The notes beneath the pieces are model-generated. The model saw nothing but the letters and a program-made list of their open reading frames with translations. It did not search any database and was not told the DNA's origin. Below, piece by piece: positions 16,399 through 25,156 of a stretch of 64,000 bases of DNA; positions within the stretch are counted from its first letter, which is position 1, and each line of letters opens with the position of its first letter. The position numbers and the translations under genes were made by a program. This DNA is from Thermofilales archaeon (GTDB taxonomy: Archaea; Thermoproteota; Thermoprotei; Thermofilales; Thermofilaceae). The DNA lies in contig JAPWTS010000002.1 in the NCBI GenBank assembly GCA_028275925.1, positions 1 through 64,000 of the forward strand. Reading direction: 5' to 3'.

Positions 16399-18121
16399 CG
16401 CGAGGCAGACACGCTACGTTTTCGTCACCGGGGGCGTGCTGAGCGGGATCGGGAAGGGCGTCGTGTCGGCTTCCATCGCCAAGCTGTTCCAGCTGAGGGG
16501 CTACAAGGTCGACATGATAAAGATCGACCCCTACCTGAACGTGGACCCGGGGACTCTCAACCCGATCGAGCACGGCGAGGTCTTCGTCTGCGAGGACGTG
16601 TGGGTCTTCGAGCCGGCTCCCGGCTACCGCTTCACGATCGCCGAGATCGACCAGGACTTCGGCACGTACGAGAGGTTCCTGGACGTGAACATGCACCCCT
16701 CGAACAACATCACGTCGGGCCAGGTGTACCTCACGGTGATCCTGAGGGAGAGGAGCGGCGAGTACCTGGGTAAAACGATTCAAGTGATCCCGCACGTGAC
16801 CGACGAGATCAAGCGCCGGATTAGGATGGTCGCCGAGCGGAGCAAGCCGGACGTGTTGGTCGTCGAAGTCGGCGGTACTGTGGGCGACATAGAGGCTATG
16901 CCGTTCCTCGAGGCGATCAGGCAGTTCAGGCTCGAGTCCCCGCCCGGCGCGACCGCGCTCGTCCACGTGACCCTGGTGCCCTACCTGAAGACCGTGGGGC
17001 AGCAGAAGACGAAGCCCACCCAGCACAGCGTGAGGGAGCTGCAGAGCATGGGCCTCCAGCCCGACGTGATCATCGGGAGGTCGGAAACCTACTTGACGGA
17101 GGACGTCAAACGCAAGATAAGCCTCTTCTGCAACGTGCCCGAGGAAGCCGTTATCTCCGACCCCGACCTCGACGTCGTGTACGAGCTTCCGCTCGTGTTC
17201 GAGAGGCAGGGCCTGGGGCGCTACCTCGTCAGGCTGCTCCGCCTGGAGCGGGAGGACCCGGTACCCCACGCGGTGGAGGAGTGGGAGAACCTGGTTTGGA
17301 GGTACAAGCACCCGGCGGATAAGGTCGTGATAGCGATGCCGGGCAAGTACACGATGATCCAGGACAGCTACATCAGCATCTGCGAGGCGCTGAAGCACGC
17401 GGCCGCCCACCTCGGCTTAGGGGTCGAAATCAGGTACATCGATTCCTCGAAGTTCGAGGAAGATCCCGGCTTGATGGACGAAGAGCTGGGCAGGGCTGAC
17501 GGCATCCTGCTCACGCCGGGCTTCGGGTCAAGGGGCGTGGAGGGCATGATACAAGCCGCCCGCTACGCGATCGAGCACGATAAAGTCTTCCTGGGCATAT
17601 GCTTCGGAGCTCAGCTCCTCTTCATAGCGTTCTGCAGGTACGTCATGGGGCTCAGGGGAGCGCACTCGACCGAGATAGACCCCTCAACCCCCTACCCGGT
17701 CGTCGACCTCCTCCCCGAACAGCGGGGCGTGACGGCGAAAGGGGGCACGATGAGGTTAGGCGCTCACGAGGTGCACATAGCGGAGGGCACGCGGCTCTAC
17801 GAGGCGTACAGCGCGAAGGTCGTGAGGGAGAGGTTCAGGCACCGCTACCACATAATCAAGGACTACGCGCTGATGGGGGAGAAGCACGGCTTGAAAGTGT
17901 CGGCCACCGACGCCGATGGGAGGATAGTCAACGCCATCGAGCTGAGCTCGGCGAGGTGGATCGTCGGCGTCCAGTTCCACCCGGAGTTCAAGAGCAGAGC
18001 CCTCAGACCGTCCCCCGTGTACGTAGCCTTCGTGAGGGCCGCTTACGAGGCGAAGCGCGCGCGCACCCACATCCCGCCCCTCATCCCAGCGTCGGAGCGC
18101 GTGAGCTCAAGCTCGCGCTAG
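16391..18121 (+). CDS. pyrG: CTP synthase
   Basis: 576 residues. The N-terminal synthase domain starts [16 protein letters not shown] and contains the UTP/CTP-binding signatures ([30 protein letters not shown]). The C-terminal class I glutaminase domain has the nucleophile Cys in GICFGAQLL and the His-Glu pair in VQFHPEF. It makes CTP from UTP, ATP and glutamine, the last pyrimidine step. GTG 16391 is chosen to give the standard short N-terminus; GTG 16382 would add three residues. Either overlaps the M20 gene. Confidence 0.97.
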   Translation: MGDARQTRYVFVTGGVLSGIGKGVVSASIAKLFQLRGYKVDMIKIDPYLNVDPGTLNPIEHGEVFVCEDVWVFEPAPGYRFTIAEIDQDFGTYERFLDVNMHPSNNITSGQVYLTVILRERSGEYLGKTIQVIPHVTDEIKRRIRMVAERSKPDVLVVEVGGTVGDIEAMPFLEAIRQFRLESPPGATALVHVTLVPYLKTVGQQKTKPTQHSVRELQSMGLQPDVIIGRSETYLTEDVKRKISLFCNVPEEAVISDPDLDVVYELPLVFERQGLGRYLVRLLRLEREDPVPHAVEEWENLVWRYKHPADKVVIAMPGKYTMIQDSYISICEALKHAAAHLGLGVEIRYIDSSKFEEDPGLMDEELGRADGILLTPGFGSRGVEGMIQAARYAIEHDKVFLGICFGAQLLFIAFCRYVMGLRGAHSTEIDPSTPYPVVDLLPEQRGVTAKGGTMRLGAHEVHIAEGTRLYEAYSAKVVRERFRHRYHIIKDYALMGEKHGLKVSATDADGRIVNAIELSSARWIVGVQFHPEFKSRALRPSPVYVAFVRAAYEAKRARTHIPPLIPASERVSSSSR

Positions 18122-18172
18122 CGCAACGTTTAAGCGAGCTTTCCGCGAGGGGCTCGCGGTGGACCCTACATT

Positions 18173-19588
18173 GTGTTGCGGGTATTCAACACGCTGGGTC
18201 GGAAGCTTGAGGTTTTCGAGCCGGTAAACCCCGGTAGGGTTGCGATCTACGTGTGCGGCCCCACGGTTTACGACCACACCCACCTCGGGCACGCTAGAAC
18301 GTACGTCGCGTTCGATGTGATCAAGCGCTACCTGAAGCTGCTCGGTTACGACGTCTTCCACGTCCAGAACATAACCGACATCGACGACAAAATCATCAGG
18401 CGGGCGGCGGAGGAGGGGGTGAGCTGGAGGGACGTCGCCGACGCGTACACGAGGGACTACCTCGACGCTCTCTCGAAGCTGAACATCAGAGTGGACCTCC
18501 ACCCGCGCGTGACCGAGCACATAAGCGAAATCATACGCTTCGTTCAGGCGCTCATCGAGAGGGGGCACGCGTACGTGGCGCCCAGCGGCAGCGTGTACTT
18601 CGACGTGGACAGCTACGAGGGTTACGGCGAGCTCAGCGGTAGGCTAGCGCGCGAGCTGTGGGGTCAGGAGCAGGAGGTTGTGAAGGAGAAGAAGAACCCT
18701 TACGACTTCGCGCTGTGGAAGGCTGCGAAGCCGGGGGAGCCGTGGTGGGAGAGCCCGTGGGGTCCGGGGCGGCCGGGCTGGCACATAGAGTGCAGCGCCA
18801 TGTCGACGCTCTACCTGGGCGAGCAGTTCGACATCCACGGCGGAGGCAGCGACCTCATATTCCCCCACCACGAGAACGAGAGGGCTCAGAGCGAGAGCGC
18901 GCTGGGCAAGCGCCCCTGGGTCAAGTACTGGCTCCACACGGGCATGCTCACGGTGAGGGGCGAGAAGATGTCGAAGAGCTTGGGCAACATCGTGTCCCTG
19001 AAGGAGGCCTTCTCCAAGTGGAAGCCCGAGGTTGTGAGGTTGTGGCTTGCCACCGTCCACTACAGGAGCGTAGTCGATTTCTCCGAGGAAGCGCTCCACC
19101 AAGCGCAGCGAAACTACGAGAGGCTGATCGCGGCGGCGAAGACCCTGCGCGACCTGCTGCGCAAGGGTGAGTACAGCTTCAGGTTGAACGAGGAGGGGCG
19201 CTCGCTGCTCGGCAAGATGGACGAGCTGAGGAGGGGCTTCTACGCCGCGATGGACGACGATTTCAACGTCAGCAAGGCCTTCAGCTACGTGTACGAGCTG
19301 ACATCGCTCGTATTCTCGCGCATCGCCGAGAAGCCCGAGGGCGCGGTCGTCCTCAGGGCTTACGCGCTGATGGAGGAGTTCAACAGGGTCCTCGGCGTGC
19401 TCGACGGCTTGTTCGCGGGAGGTCCGCCGCTGCCCTTCGAGCAGCTGGTGGAGTTGATCGTGGAGGTTAGGAGGAAGCTCAGGCTCTCCAGAAACTACGA
19501 GCTGGCCGACTGGATCCGCGCGGAGATGGCCAAGCTGGGGATAAAACTCTACGACCGGGGCGAAGAAACCGCCTGGCAGCTAGCGTGA
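18173..19588 (+). CDS. cysS: Cysteinyl-tRNA synthetase
   Basis: 471 residues, usual length. Class I signatures are HLGH in THLGHARTY and KMSKS in EKMSKSLGN (near 266-270). Zinc ligands are expected at Cys28 (VCGPTVYDH), the Cys in HIECSAMS and the His/Glu of HHENER. It activates cysteine and charges tRNA-Cys. GTG start; a TATA-like gtttaag near 18127 lies about 40 bp upstream, with a short leader containing GGTGG, so this gene may be leadered rather than leaderless. The 3' end overlaps the convergent ROK kinase by 9 bp. Confidence 0.97.
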   Translation: MLRVFNTLGRKLEVFEPVNPGRVAIYVCGPTVYDHTHLGHARTYVAFDVIKRYLKLLGYDVFHVQNITDIDDKIIRRAAEEGVSWRDVADAYTRDYLDALSKLNIRVDLHPRVTEHISEIIRFVQALIERGHAYVAPSGSVYFDVDSYEGYGELSGRLARELWGQEQEVVKEKKNPYDFALWKAAKPGEPWWESPWGPGRPGWHIECSAMSTLYLGEQFDIHGGGSDLIFPHHENERAQSESALGKRPWVKYWLHTGMLTVRGEKMSKSLGNIVSLKEAFSKWKPEVVRLWLATVHYRSVVDFSEEALHQAQRNYERLIAAAKTLRDLLRKGEYSFRLNEEGRSLLGKMDELRRGFYAAMDDDFNVSKAFSYVYELTSLVFSRIAEKPEGAVVLRAYALMEEFNRVLGVLDGLFAGGPPLPFEQLVELIVEVRRKLRLSRNYELADWIRAEMAKLGIKLYDRGEETAWQLA

Positions 19589-20566
19589 GCGCTTGATGGG
19601 CAGCTCCTCGAGCCCGAGCGCCAGCGCGATAGCGCCGTAGAGGCCCACGTCGTCGCCGAGCGGCGTAACGGTGATCTCTGGAACCCTGTTCACCGCGTAC
19701 TCGTGGACCATCTTCTTCAACGGCTCCACCACGAGCTCCACGTTGTTAAGCGCTACCGAGCCCCCCACCGTGATGAGCGACGGATCGTAGACGTTGACCA
19801 CGTTGGCTACGCCCATCGCGTTGTACCTCGCCGCCTCCTCCACGACCGCTCTAGCGAACGCGTCCCCCGCCTTCGCCGCGTCGTACACGTCCTTCGACGT
19901 CAGCCTCAGGGGATCGCCCTTACTCGCGAGCACGCTGCGCTCGAAGAGACCGGGGTTCTCCTCCGCCAGCAGCTTGGCCAGCTTCGGGATGCCGGTTCCC
20001 GACGAGTAGGCTTCCCAGTGCCCCCTCCTGCCGCAGCCGCACACAAGCTTGCCTTCGGCGTCCACCACCATGTGCCCGATCTCGTGCGCGTTGCCGTCCT
20101 TACCGAGGAGCACGCGCCCATCGACGTACACGCCCCCGCCTATCCCCGTGCTGATCGTGATGTAGACCAGGTTGTCGTGGTCGCACCCGGCCCCCATGTG
20201 CTTCTCCCCTATGACGGCTGCCACGCAGTCGTTAACTAAGTACGTGGTCACTCCGAACTCGCTCTCCAGCGGCTCGACGATGGGGACGTTCTCCAGCGGG
20301 AGGTTCGCAGCCTTCACGATCACCCCCCGCTTAACGTCAAGGGGGCCTATCGAGCCGACGCCTATGCCTCTCAAATCCCTCTCGGACCCCCCGACCCTTT
20401 TCAGCAGCATCCTAATGGCACTCGCGATCGAGGCGGGCACGGCCTCCCTGCTGCTCCTAGGCGTCTCGAACTTCGCGCGGTCGAGGATCCTACCCTTCTC
20501 GTCCGCGAGCACGACCCGCGTGTACGTGGCTCCTATATCCACGCCGGCTACTAGGCCCGCGCCCAC
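19580..20566 (-). CDS. ROK family sugar kinase (glucokinase-like)
   Basis: 328 residues. The phosphate-binding loop is DIGATYTR (10-17); the second sugar and phosphate site holds [19 protein letters not shown] and the Cys-rich [15 protein letters not shown] are the ROK zinc and signature motifs, and LVNDC supplies the catalytic Asp. Archaeal ROK kinases phosphorylate glucose and often other hexoses or N-acetyl sugars with ATP. With GH1 and GH2 glycosidases in the window, a role in using released hexoses is reasonable inference. GTG start with a TATA-like box (aaaccttaag on the minus strand, about 20590-20600) roughly 30 bp upstream. No HTH domain, so it is an enzyme and not a ROK repressor. 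Confidence 0.9.
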   Translation of the reverse strand: MGAGLVAGVDIGATYTRVVLADEKGRILDRAKFETPRSSREAVPASIASAIRMLLKRVGGSERDLRGIGVGSIGPLDVKRGVIVKAANLPLENVPIVEPLESEFGVTTYLVNDCVAAVIGEKHMGAGCDHDNLVYITISTGIGGGVYVDGRVLLGKDGNAHEIGHMVVDAEGKLVCGCGRRGHWEAYSSGTGIPKLAKLLAEENPGLFERSVLASKGDPLRLTSKDVYDAAKAGDAFARAVVEEAARYNAMGVANVVNVYDPSLITVGGSVALNNVELVVEPLKKMVHEYAVNRVPEITVTPLGDDVGLYGAIALALGLEELPIKRSR

Positions 20567-20655
20567 GCGCGTGCGTGCCGCCGCGCGCTCTTAAGGTTTA
20601 CCGGTGCAGCGATCGTCGGCGTAAGCGCTATTACACCCCCGTCCCCCTTCACCTC

Positions 20656-21483
20656 GTGGTAGGCAAGATAACGGTCTACGTGTGCCAGGAGCCGGCTCAC
20701 GAGGAGCTGATCGAAACCCTCAAGAGCGTTGTGGACAGCATCAAAGGTAAGAAGCCGAAAATTAAAGTTGTGAGGTTGAAGCTGAGAAGCTCCGAGGACT
20801 TCCCGTACTACCTCAAGACGCTGGAGGAGCTTTACGGAGGAATCGCGACGGCCGAGTACAGGAAGTACGGAGTGCGAAGCTTACCAGCGATAGTTTACAA
20901 CGGGAGAGCGATACTCCAGGGGAAAGTGCCCACGCGGGAGGAGATCGAGGAAGCGTTAGCGTTTGAGGGGCTCAAGGTGGTGAGAAAAACGCCCGCGGTT
21001 CAGCCGGCGCCTCAGCTCGCCACTCAGGTCGTACAGCCCAAGCGGCCGGCGGAGGTCCCGCGCATCGAGCTTCGTATAAAGGACGTGCCGCCGGCCGGCC
21101 GAGCTTCGCCGCGCGCGACCGAGCTCCAAAGGCCGACCAGCGAAGCTCCCGCGCCGGCGATCGCGCAGCGTTTCGAGCAGCCGCTCGCGAAACCGGCTAC
21201 GCAAAGCGCGTCCGAACCGATTCGCCGTGAACCTGAGCGGGCGATCCCCCAGCCGGCGCCGCCTCCTAAACGCGAGGCGGCTGCTGCGCGGTTCCCCCCG
21301 GTCGAGGTGGAGGAGGTCAGCGTCGAGGCGCGCGCCGAGACCGCGAGAGCGGCCCAAGCTCGCCCCATCGCCGGGAAGAGGTGCGACGAGTGCATCTTCT
21401 ACGAAAGAGGGACAATGCGCTGCCTTCTGTACAGGGTTCCGGTCGCGGATCCCTCGAAGCCGCCCTGCTCGCGCCGCCCCTAG
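20656..21483 (+). CDS. Thioredoxin-fold protein with a disordered Pro/Ala linker and a C-terminal four-Cys cluster
   Basis: About 275 residues from GTG 20656, which lies 25 bp after a TATA-like ctattac (about 20628-20634); an upstream start at 20575 would run through both promoters. The N-terminal 90 residues look like a thioredoxin or glutaredoxin fold: KITVYVCQEPAHEE, a helix, then YGVRSLPAIVYNGRAILQGKVP with the cis-Pro loop. The redox Cys pair is missing (CQEPAH). A long low-complexity Pro/Ala/Arg/Glu segment follows. The C-terminus has Cys spaced C-x2-C-x9-C-x14-C (CDECIFYERG...C...C), able to bind zinc or a Fe-S cluster. Function unknown. Confidence 0.7.
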   Translation: MVGKITVYVCQEPAHEELIETLKSVVDSIKGKKPKIKVVRLKLRSSEDFPYYLKTLEELYGGIATAEYRKYGVRSLPAIVYNGRAILQGKVPTREEIEEALAFEGLKVVRKTPAVQPAPQLATQVVQPKRPAEVPRIELRIKDVPPAGRASPRATELQRPTSEAPAPAIAQRFEQPLAKPATQSASEPIRREPERAIPQPAPPPKREAAAARFPPVEVEEVSVEARAETARAAQARPIAGKRCDECIFYERGTMRCLLYRVPVADPSKPPCSRRP

Positions 21484-22547
21484 GAACTCCGTTGAGCTTT
21501 TCGGTGGCAGGCTTCGGCGAGCAGCTGCCTGAGGCTGAACCGGCTTGAAACCGACGGGTCGCGCTCAGCGCAGTGGTGCTCGAAAGTCCACGCGTACTCG
21601 GCGGCGAGATCCAGCTTGCTCTCCCCCACGCCGAGCTCGGGGAGCGTGGGAACCGACGAGAACCCTCCGGTGAACTCCTCGAGCAAAAGCGCCGCCCTGC
21701 GGTACGCGTCAGCCGCGGGTGACCCCTCGACAGCGCGCGAGGCAGCTGTTACCCAGGCTCTGGCGAGCGCGAGCTCGGCAGCGTAGGGGTCTACGCCGAA
21801 GACGGAGAAGAGGGCTCTAGCGAGCGAGGAGAGAGCCGAGCACAGCGAGTGCCCGCGCGCCAGCGCGGCGTAGACCGCCGCCTCGAAGAGGGCTTGGGCG
21901 TCTGCCACCGACGACCCGCGTAACGACCGTTCCAGCCTTTCCACTGCCGCTTCGGCTAGCAGGAGGATGAACCTGTTCCTCCAACCGACGGCCAGGGCCT
22001 CGAGCGTGCTGACGAGCGCTTCTGCGGCGAGAGCTTTCTCGAGATCCCTGCCGAGCGGCAACCCCGTGTCTACGAAGATCGCGGCTGGCGGTTTCAGCGG
22101 CTTCGAGGGGCCCACGTACCCGCGCGGCTGCACGGTCATTCTGCTAAAGGCTTCAGCGAAGCCTGGGGGCGCCGGTACCGCGACGAGCTCGGTTCCGCAG
22201 CGCGCGCTTAAAACCTTGGATAAGGCGAGCGCAGGCCAGCACCCCAGCGCTACCACCGCTCTGGCTCGGCGCGAAAGCCCAACCGCCAGCTCGACCGCCC
22301 CAACCCTGTAGGCTTCGGGGTGGACGAGCAGCATGCCCCACTTCACCCGCGCCGCTGATAAGCTCTCGCAAACCTCGTCCAGCGCGCTCTTCCAAGCGGC
22401 GTCGCTAACCACGAGCAGCGCCTCCCTCACCCCCATCGCCGAAAGCTCGAGACCCAGCGCGCTGACAACCCCCTTGCCGACGGAAACCTTGGCCGGAAAG
22501 TCGATCTCAATCCTTGCCACACGGTTCCAAGCTCCCGACGCTTTCAA
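21480..22547 (-). CDS. Degenerate iron-containing alcohol dehydrogenase-fold protein
   Basis: About 355 residues. The overall pattern follows the Fe-ADH/glycerol dehydrogenase superfamily: an N-terminal FPAKVSVGKGVVSALG strand-turn, a Rossmann-like half, then LKPPAAIFVDTGL and an all-helical C-terminal half with GHSLCSALSSL. The nucleotide-binding GGGS and the usual metal-binding Asp and His residues are absent or changed (VPAPPGFAEAF, AAEALVSTLEALA), so it may be inactive or bind something else. The assignment rests on pattern only. The first candidate start is TTG 22547; GTG 22520 (ARIEIDFP...) is equally possible. The 3' end overlaps the preceding convergent gene by 4 bp. Confidence 0.5.
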   Translation of the reverse strand: MKASGAWNRVARIEIDFPAKVSVGKGVVSALGLELSAMGVREALLVVSDAAWKSALDEVCESLSAARVKWGMLLVHPEAYRVGAVELAVGLSRRARAVVALGCWPALALSKVLSARCGTELVAVPAPPGFAEAFSRMTVQPRGYVGPSKPLKPPAAIFVDTGLPLGRDLEKALAAEALVSTLEALAVGWRNRFILLLAEAAVERLERSLRGSSVADAQALFEAAVYAALARGHSLCSALSSLARALFSVFGVDPYAAELALARAWVTAASRAVEGSPAADAYRRAALLLEEFTGGFSSVPTLPELGVGESKLDLAAEYAWTFEHHCAERDPSVSSRFSLRQLLAEACHRKAQRSS

Positions 22548-22596
22548 TGCATTCTCGTGGGAAGAGGGTCAACCGCAAGCACCTTCCGGAGGAGGG

Positions 22597-22697
22597 TGGT
22601 GGACCGGCCGGGACTTGAACCCGGGTCCTCCCGCGCTCCCGGCGCATTTACGGAGCGCTTGCAAGGCGGGCGCTCTCCCAGGCTGAGCTACCGGCCC
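22597..22697 (-). tRNA. tRNA-Ala(TGC) with a 24-nt intron and encoded CCA
   Basis: On the minus strand, GGGCCGG (22697-22691) pairs with CCGGTCC (22607-22601), the discriminator A is at 22600, and CCA is encoded at 22599-22597. The anticodon stem CCCGC/GCGGG encloses C-T-TGC-A, an intron complementary to 22636-22659, then C38 at 22635. The intron has the same length and position as that of tRNA-Ala(CGC) at 7952 but a different middle. Together the two genes, with wobble, could read all four GCN codons only if a GGC-anticodon gene or modification covers the rest. Confidence 0.93.
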
Positions 22698-22735
22698 GTG
22701 AGGGAGCGGGGCGGAGGGGGGTAAAGAGCTTTCTG
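22698..22735 (-). promoter_or_regulatory. Promoter of tRNA-Ala(TGC)
   Basis: On the minus strand, a ctctttacc box precedes the same ctccgccccgctccctcac block found upstream of tRNA-Ala(CGC). The identity ends a little beyond the TATA-like region, marking the edge of the duplicated unit. Confidence 0.55.
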
Positions 22736-22774
22736 CCGCGCGAGGCTTTTTAACCGCGCTGCGACCGAGCGCGC

Positions 22775-25081
22775 GTGAAGCTCCGCGCAGGGTTGCTGCT
22801 CGAGCTAACGGCGCTGCTCGCCGTGCTAGCCTTCGCCCTGCTTTCGGTCAAAACGTTCTTCAGGGAGGGGATCCCTCCCGGCTGGGACCACCCTCCGCAC
22901 CTCGTGTGCTCCTACCTCACCTCCGAGTTCTTCCTCCCCCAGCTGACGGTCTTGGGGTGGGACCCCTACAACAACTTCGGCTGGGTTTTCAACCAGTTCT
23001 ACAACCCTGGCGCCTACCTCCTGGTCGCGGCGATCCGCTACGCGTCCCTCAAGTTCTTGGACATCGTCTCGTCCTACAAGCTCGCTCTCGTTGTCACGTA
23101 CGTGCTTCCGGCGGTCGGCGCCTTCTATCTGGCCAAGGCGATGGGCGGCGGGCTGCCTGCAGCGGCTTTCGCGGCGTTGTTCTCGGTTGTCGTGACGCCT
23201 TACGAGTCGGAGTGGCTGGACGCCGGGCTCAAGCAGCTCTACTACATCGGAATGTGGCCGGAGAGGCTGGGCATAGGTTTCGCGCTCCTCGCCCTCGCGG
23301 CCGAGTGGACCGCGCTGAGCAGGAGGGGGCGGGCGCGGCTGAGGTTGGCCTCGCTCTCCGCCGTGCTGGGCGCCGCCACCGTCCTGAGCCACCTGATGAC
23401 CGGAATCGCCCTCCTCATGGCCGAAGCGCTCGTAGCCGCGGTCTTCGCTTTGAAGCGGTTCGTAGGCCAGGAGGGCGGTTTAAGGGCTAGCGCGGCTCTC
23501 GTGCTGCCCGCGCTAGCGTGGGACGCGGCGGCTTTCGCGGTGTCCGCTGGGGGCGCGCTGGGGCTCCTCGCCTTCTGGATCGTCCCCCTGTCGTTGACAA
23601 ACTGGGAGTACCACAACCTGCCGACCATCACCTGGTACGTCGGCCCCTGGGGCGTGCGCGCGTTCCTCGGGTCGCTGGGACCCCTCGCCACAGCCCTCCT
23701 CGTGGTCTCGATCGCCGCCTCGTGCGCCTCCGCGAAGCGGGATCGCGCGCCAGTCGCCGCGGCGGCCGCCGCATCGGCGCTGCTCATGTGGGCCGTCTCC
23801 GCCGCGTCCCCGCTGGACGGCTACGTAGGCTTGCGCCTCACGTCAGCTTCGCTTCTCTTCGCGCTAGCGGCCGTGCTCAGCGAGAGACCCGGCGCCGCCG
23901 CCTTAGCTTCGGTCATCTCCCTGCTGCTGGTGGTCGCGACCGGGCCCGACTCCTTCAGGTTCAAGGTGCTGTGGTGGGAGGTGAACCTCGGAAGGCTGCT
24001 GCCCTTCAGCGAAAATTACGCGTACTACAAGTTCGCGGGGTTGGCGAGGTACGCCGCGTTCACGGCGGCGGCTCTGGGAGCGTCCGCCCCCCTGGCGAAA
24101 GCGCACTCCCTCGTGCGGAAGCTCAAGGGCTCGGAAGCCCAGCTCGGCTACGTCGGCGTCGGCGTGGCCGCGCTGCTGCTCGTGGCCGCTACCGTGGAAC
24201 CGCACTTCCGGCTGACCGACTTCTACTACCCCTACTCGGAGACCCTAATCTTCAAGATGGACGCCGACTTCCCGGGGACCGCGAAGCTCGTCAGGATCAT
24301 GGAGTGGGTGCGGGAGAACGTGCCGGAGAACACCTACGTTTTCTACCAAGATACGCTCTGGAAGCTCGGGGACTGGAGCTACCTGCCCGTCTCCCACTAC
24401 TTCTACCTCTCGTCGATGCTCACGGGGAAGCCGCAGGTGGGCGGCGGCTTCGGCACGAGGTACATCACCCACCCGCTAGCCAACACGGAAGCCGACCACC
24501 TGCTCGGCCAACCCATTTCCTGGCTCGCCCAGCGGCCGGAAAGGGTTTACGCCATCGCGAGGGAGCTCGGTATAAGCTACTTCGTGATCTTCGACCAGGC
24601 TCTCGCCGCCGCCATGAGGTCCAGGCCCGACCTATTCGAGGAGGTTTACGCAGAACCCCCCTTCCACGTCTTCAGGACCACCACCTTTAACGCGATAGCG
24701 AGCATCGACTCCGGAGAGGTCCTGCAGGCAAAGTTCGAGCCGAACAGGATCGTCGTCGTGTACAGAGCCAGCAACGCCACCGTCGTCAGGATCCGGCAGG
24801 TGCTCTACCCGGGCTGGCGGGCCTCCGTCGGCGGCCGCGAGGTCCCCCTGGAGCGCTACTACCCAGACATCCCCTCTTACGTGTGGGTTCCCGGGGACGG
24901 CGTGATCGCCAACTACCGCGTACCGTTCATCGCGGTCCGCGTACCGCCCGGCGAGCACGCGCTCGTCCTGACCTACCGGGTGTCCACGTGGGGCGACGCT
25001 GTCAGCGCAACCACGCTAGCGGCGCTGCTCCTCCTCAACGCGGTGCCTGCGGCCTTGAAGTTGGCACGGCGGCGCTTTTAG
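22775..25081 (+). CDS. Polytopic GT-C-like membrane protein (PTPS-related family)
   Basis: 768 residues with about ten or more hydrophobic helices over the first 460 residues and a soluble C-terminal domain ending in another helix (SATTLAALLLLNAVPAALKL). The first extracellular loop after TM1 has GWDHPPHLV, an acidic motif position typical of GT-C fold transferases, followed by YNNFGWVFNQFYNPGAY. The C-terminal half has NVPENTYVFYQ and a beta-rich PGWRASVGG ectodomain, as in archaeal membrane proteins annotated as 6-pyruvoyl-tetrahydropterin synthase related. A role in lipid-linked sugar transfer to proteins is inference. The GTG start lies 26 bp from a TATA-like gcttttta (22745-22752). Confidence 0.7.
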   Translation: MKLRAGLLLELTALLAVLAFALLSVKTFFREGIPPGWDHPPHLVCSYLTSEFFLPQLTVLGWDPYNNFGWVFNQFYNPGAYLLVAAIRYASLKFLDIVSSYKLALVVTYVLPAVGAFYLAKAMGGGLPAAAFAALFSVVVTPYESEWLDAGLKQLYYIGMWPERLGIGFALLALAAEWTALSRRGRARLRLASLSAVLGAATVLSHLMTGIALLMAEALVAAVFALKRFVGQEGGLRASAALVLPALAWDAAAFAVSAGGALGLLAFWIVPLSLTNWEYHNLPTITWYVGPWGVRAFLGSLGPLATALLVVSIAASCASAKRDRAPVAAAAAASALLMWAVSAASPLDGYVGLRLTSASLLFALAAVLSERPGAAALASVISLLLVVATGPDSFRFKVLWWEVNLGRLLPFSENYAYYKFAGLARYAAFTAAALGASAPLAKAHSLVRKLKGSEAQLGYVGVGVAALLLVAATVEPHFRLTDFYYPYSETLIFKMDADFPGTAKLVRIMEWVRENVPENTYVFYQDTLWKLGDWSYLPVSHYFYLSSMLTGKPQVGGGFGTRYITHPLANTEADHLLGQPISWLAQRPERVYAIARELGISYFVIFDQALAAAMRSRPDLFEEVYAEPPFHVFRTTTFNAIASIDSGEVLQAKFEPNRIVVVYRASNATVVRIRQVLYPGWRASVGGREVPLERYYPDIPSYVWVPGDGVIANYRVPFIAVRVPPGEHALVLTYRVSTWGDAVSATTLAALLLLNAVPAALKLARRRF

Positions 25082-25156
25082 GCGCGATCATCGGCGCAGC
25101 TCGCAAACCGCTGGGCGTGGCGCAACCCTTATCAAGGTTGAAGGCGCAGCCGCGCG

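Noticed and set aside
16289-17410. A 373-codon frame opposite pyrG
   Set aside because: Antisense shadow produced by high third-position GC; no start signals or domains.
22333-22686. A 117-codon frame covering tRNA-Ala(TGC)
   Set aside because: It reads through the tRNA gene on the other strand, whose cloverleaf is complete.
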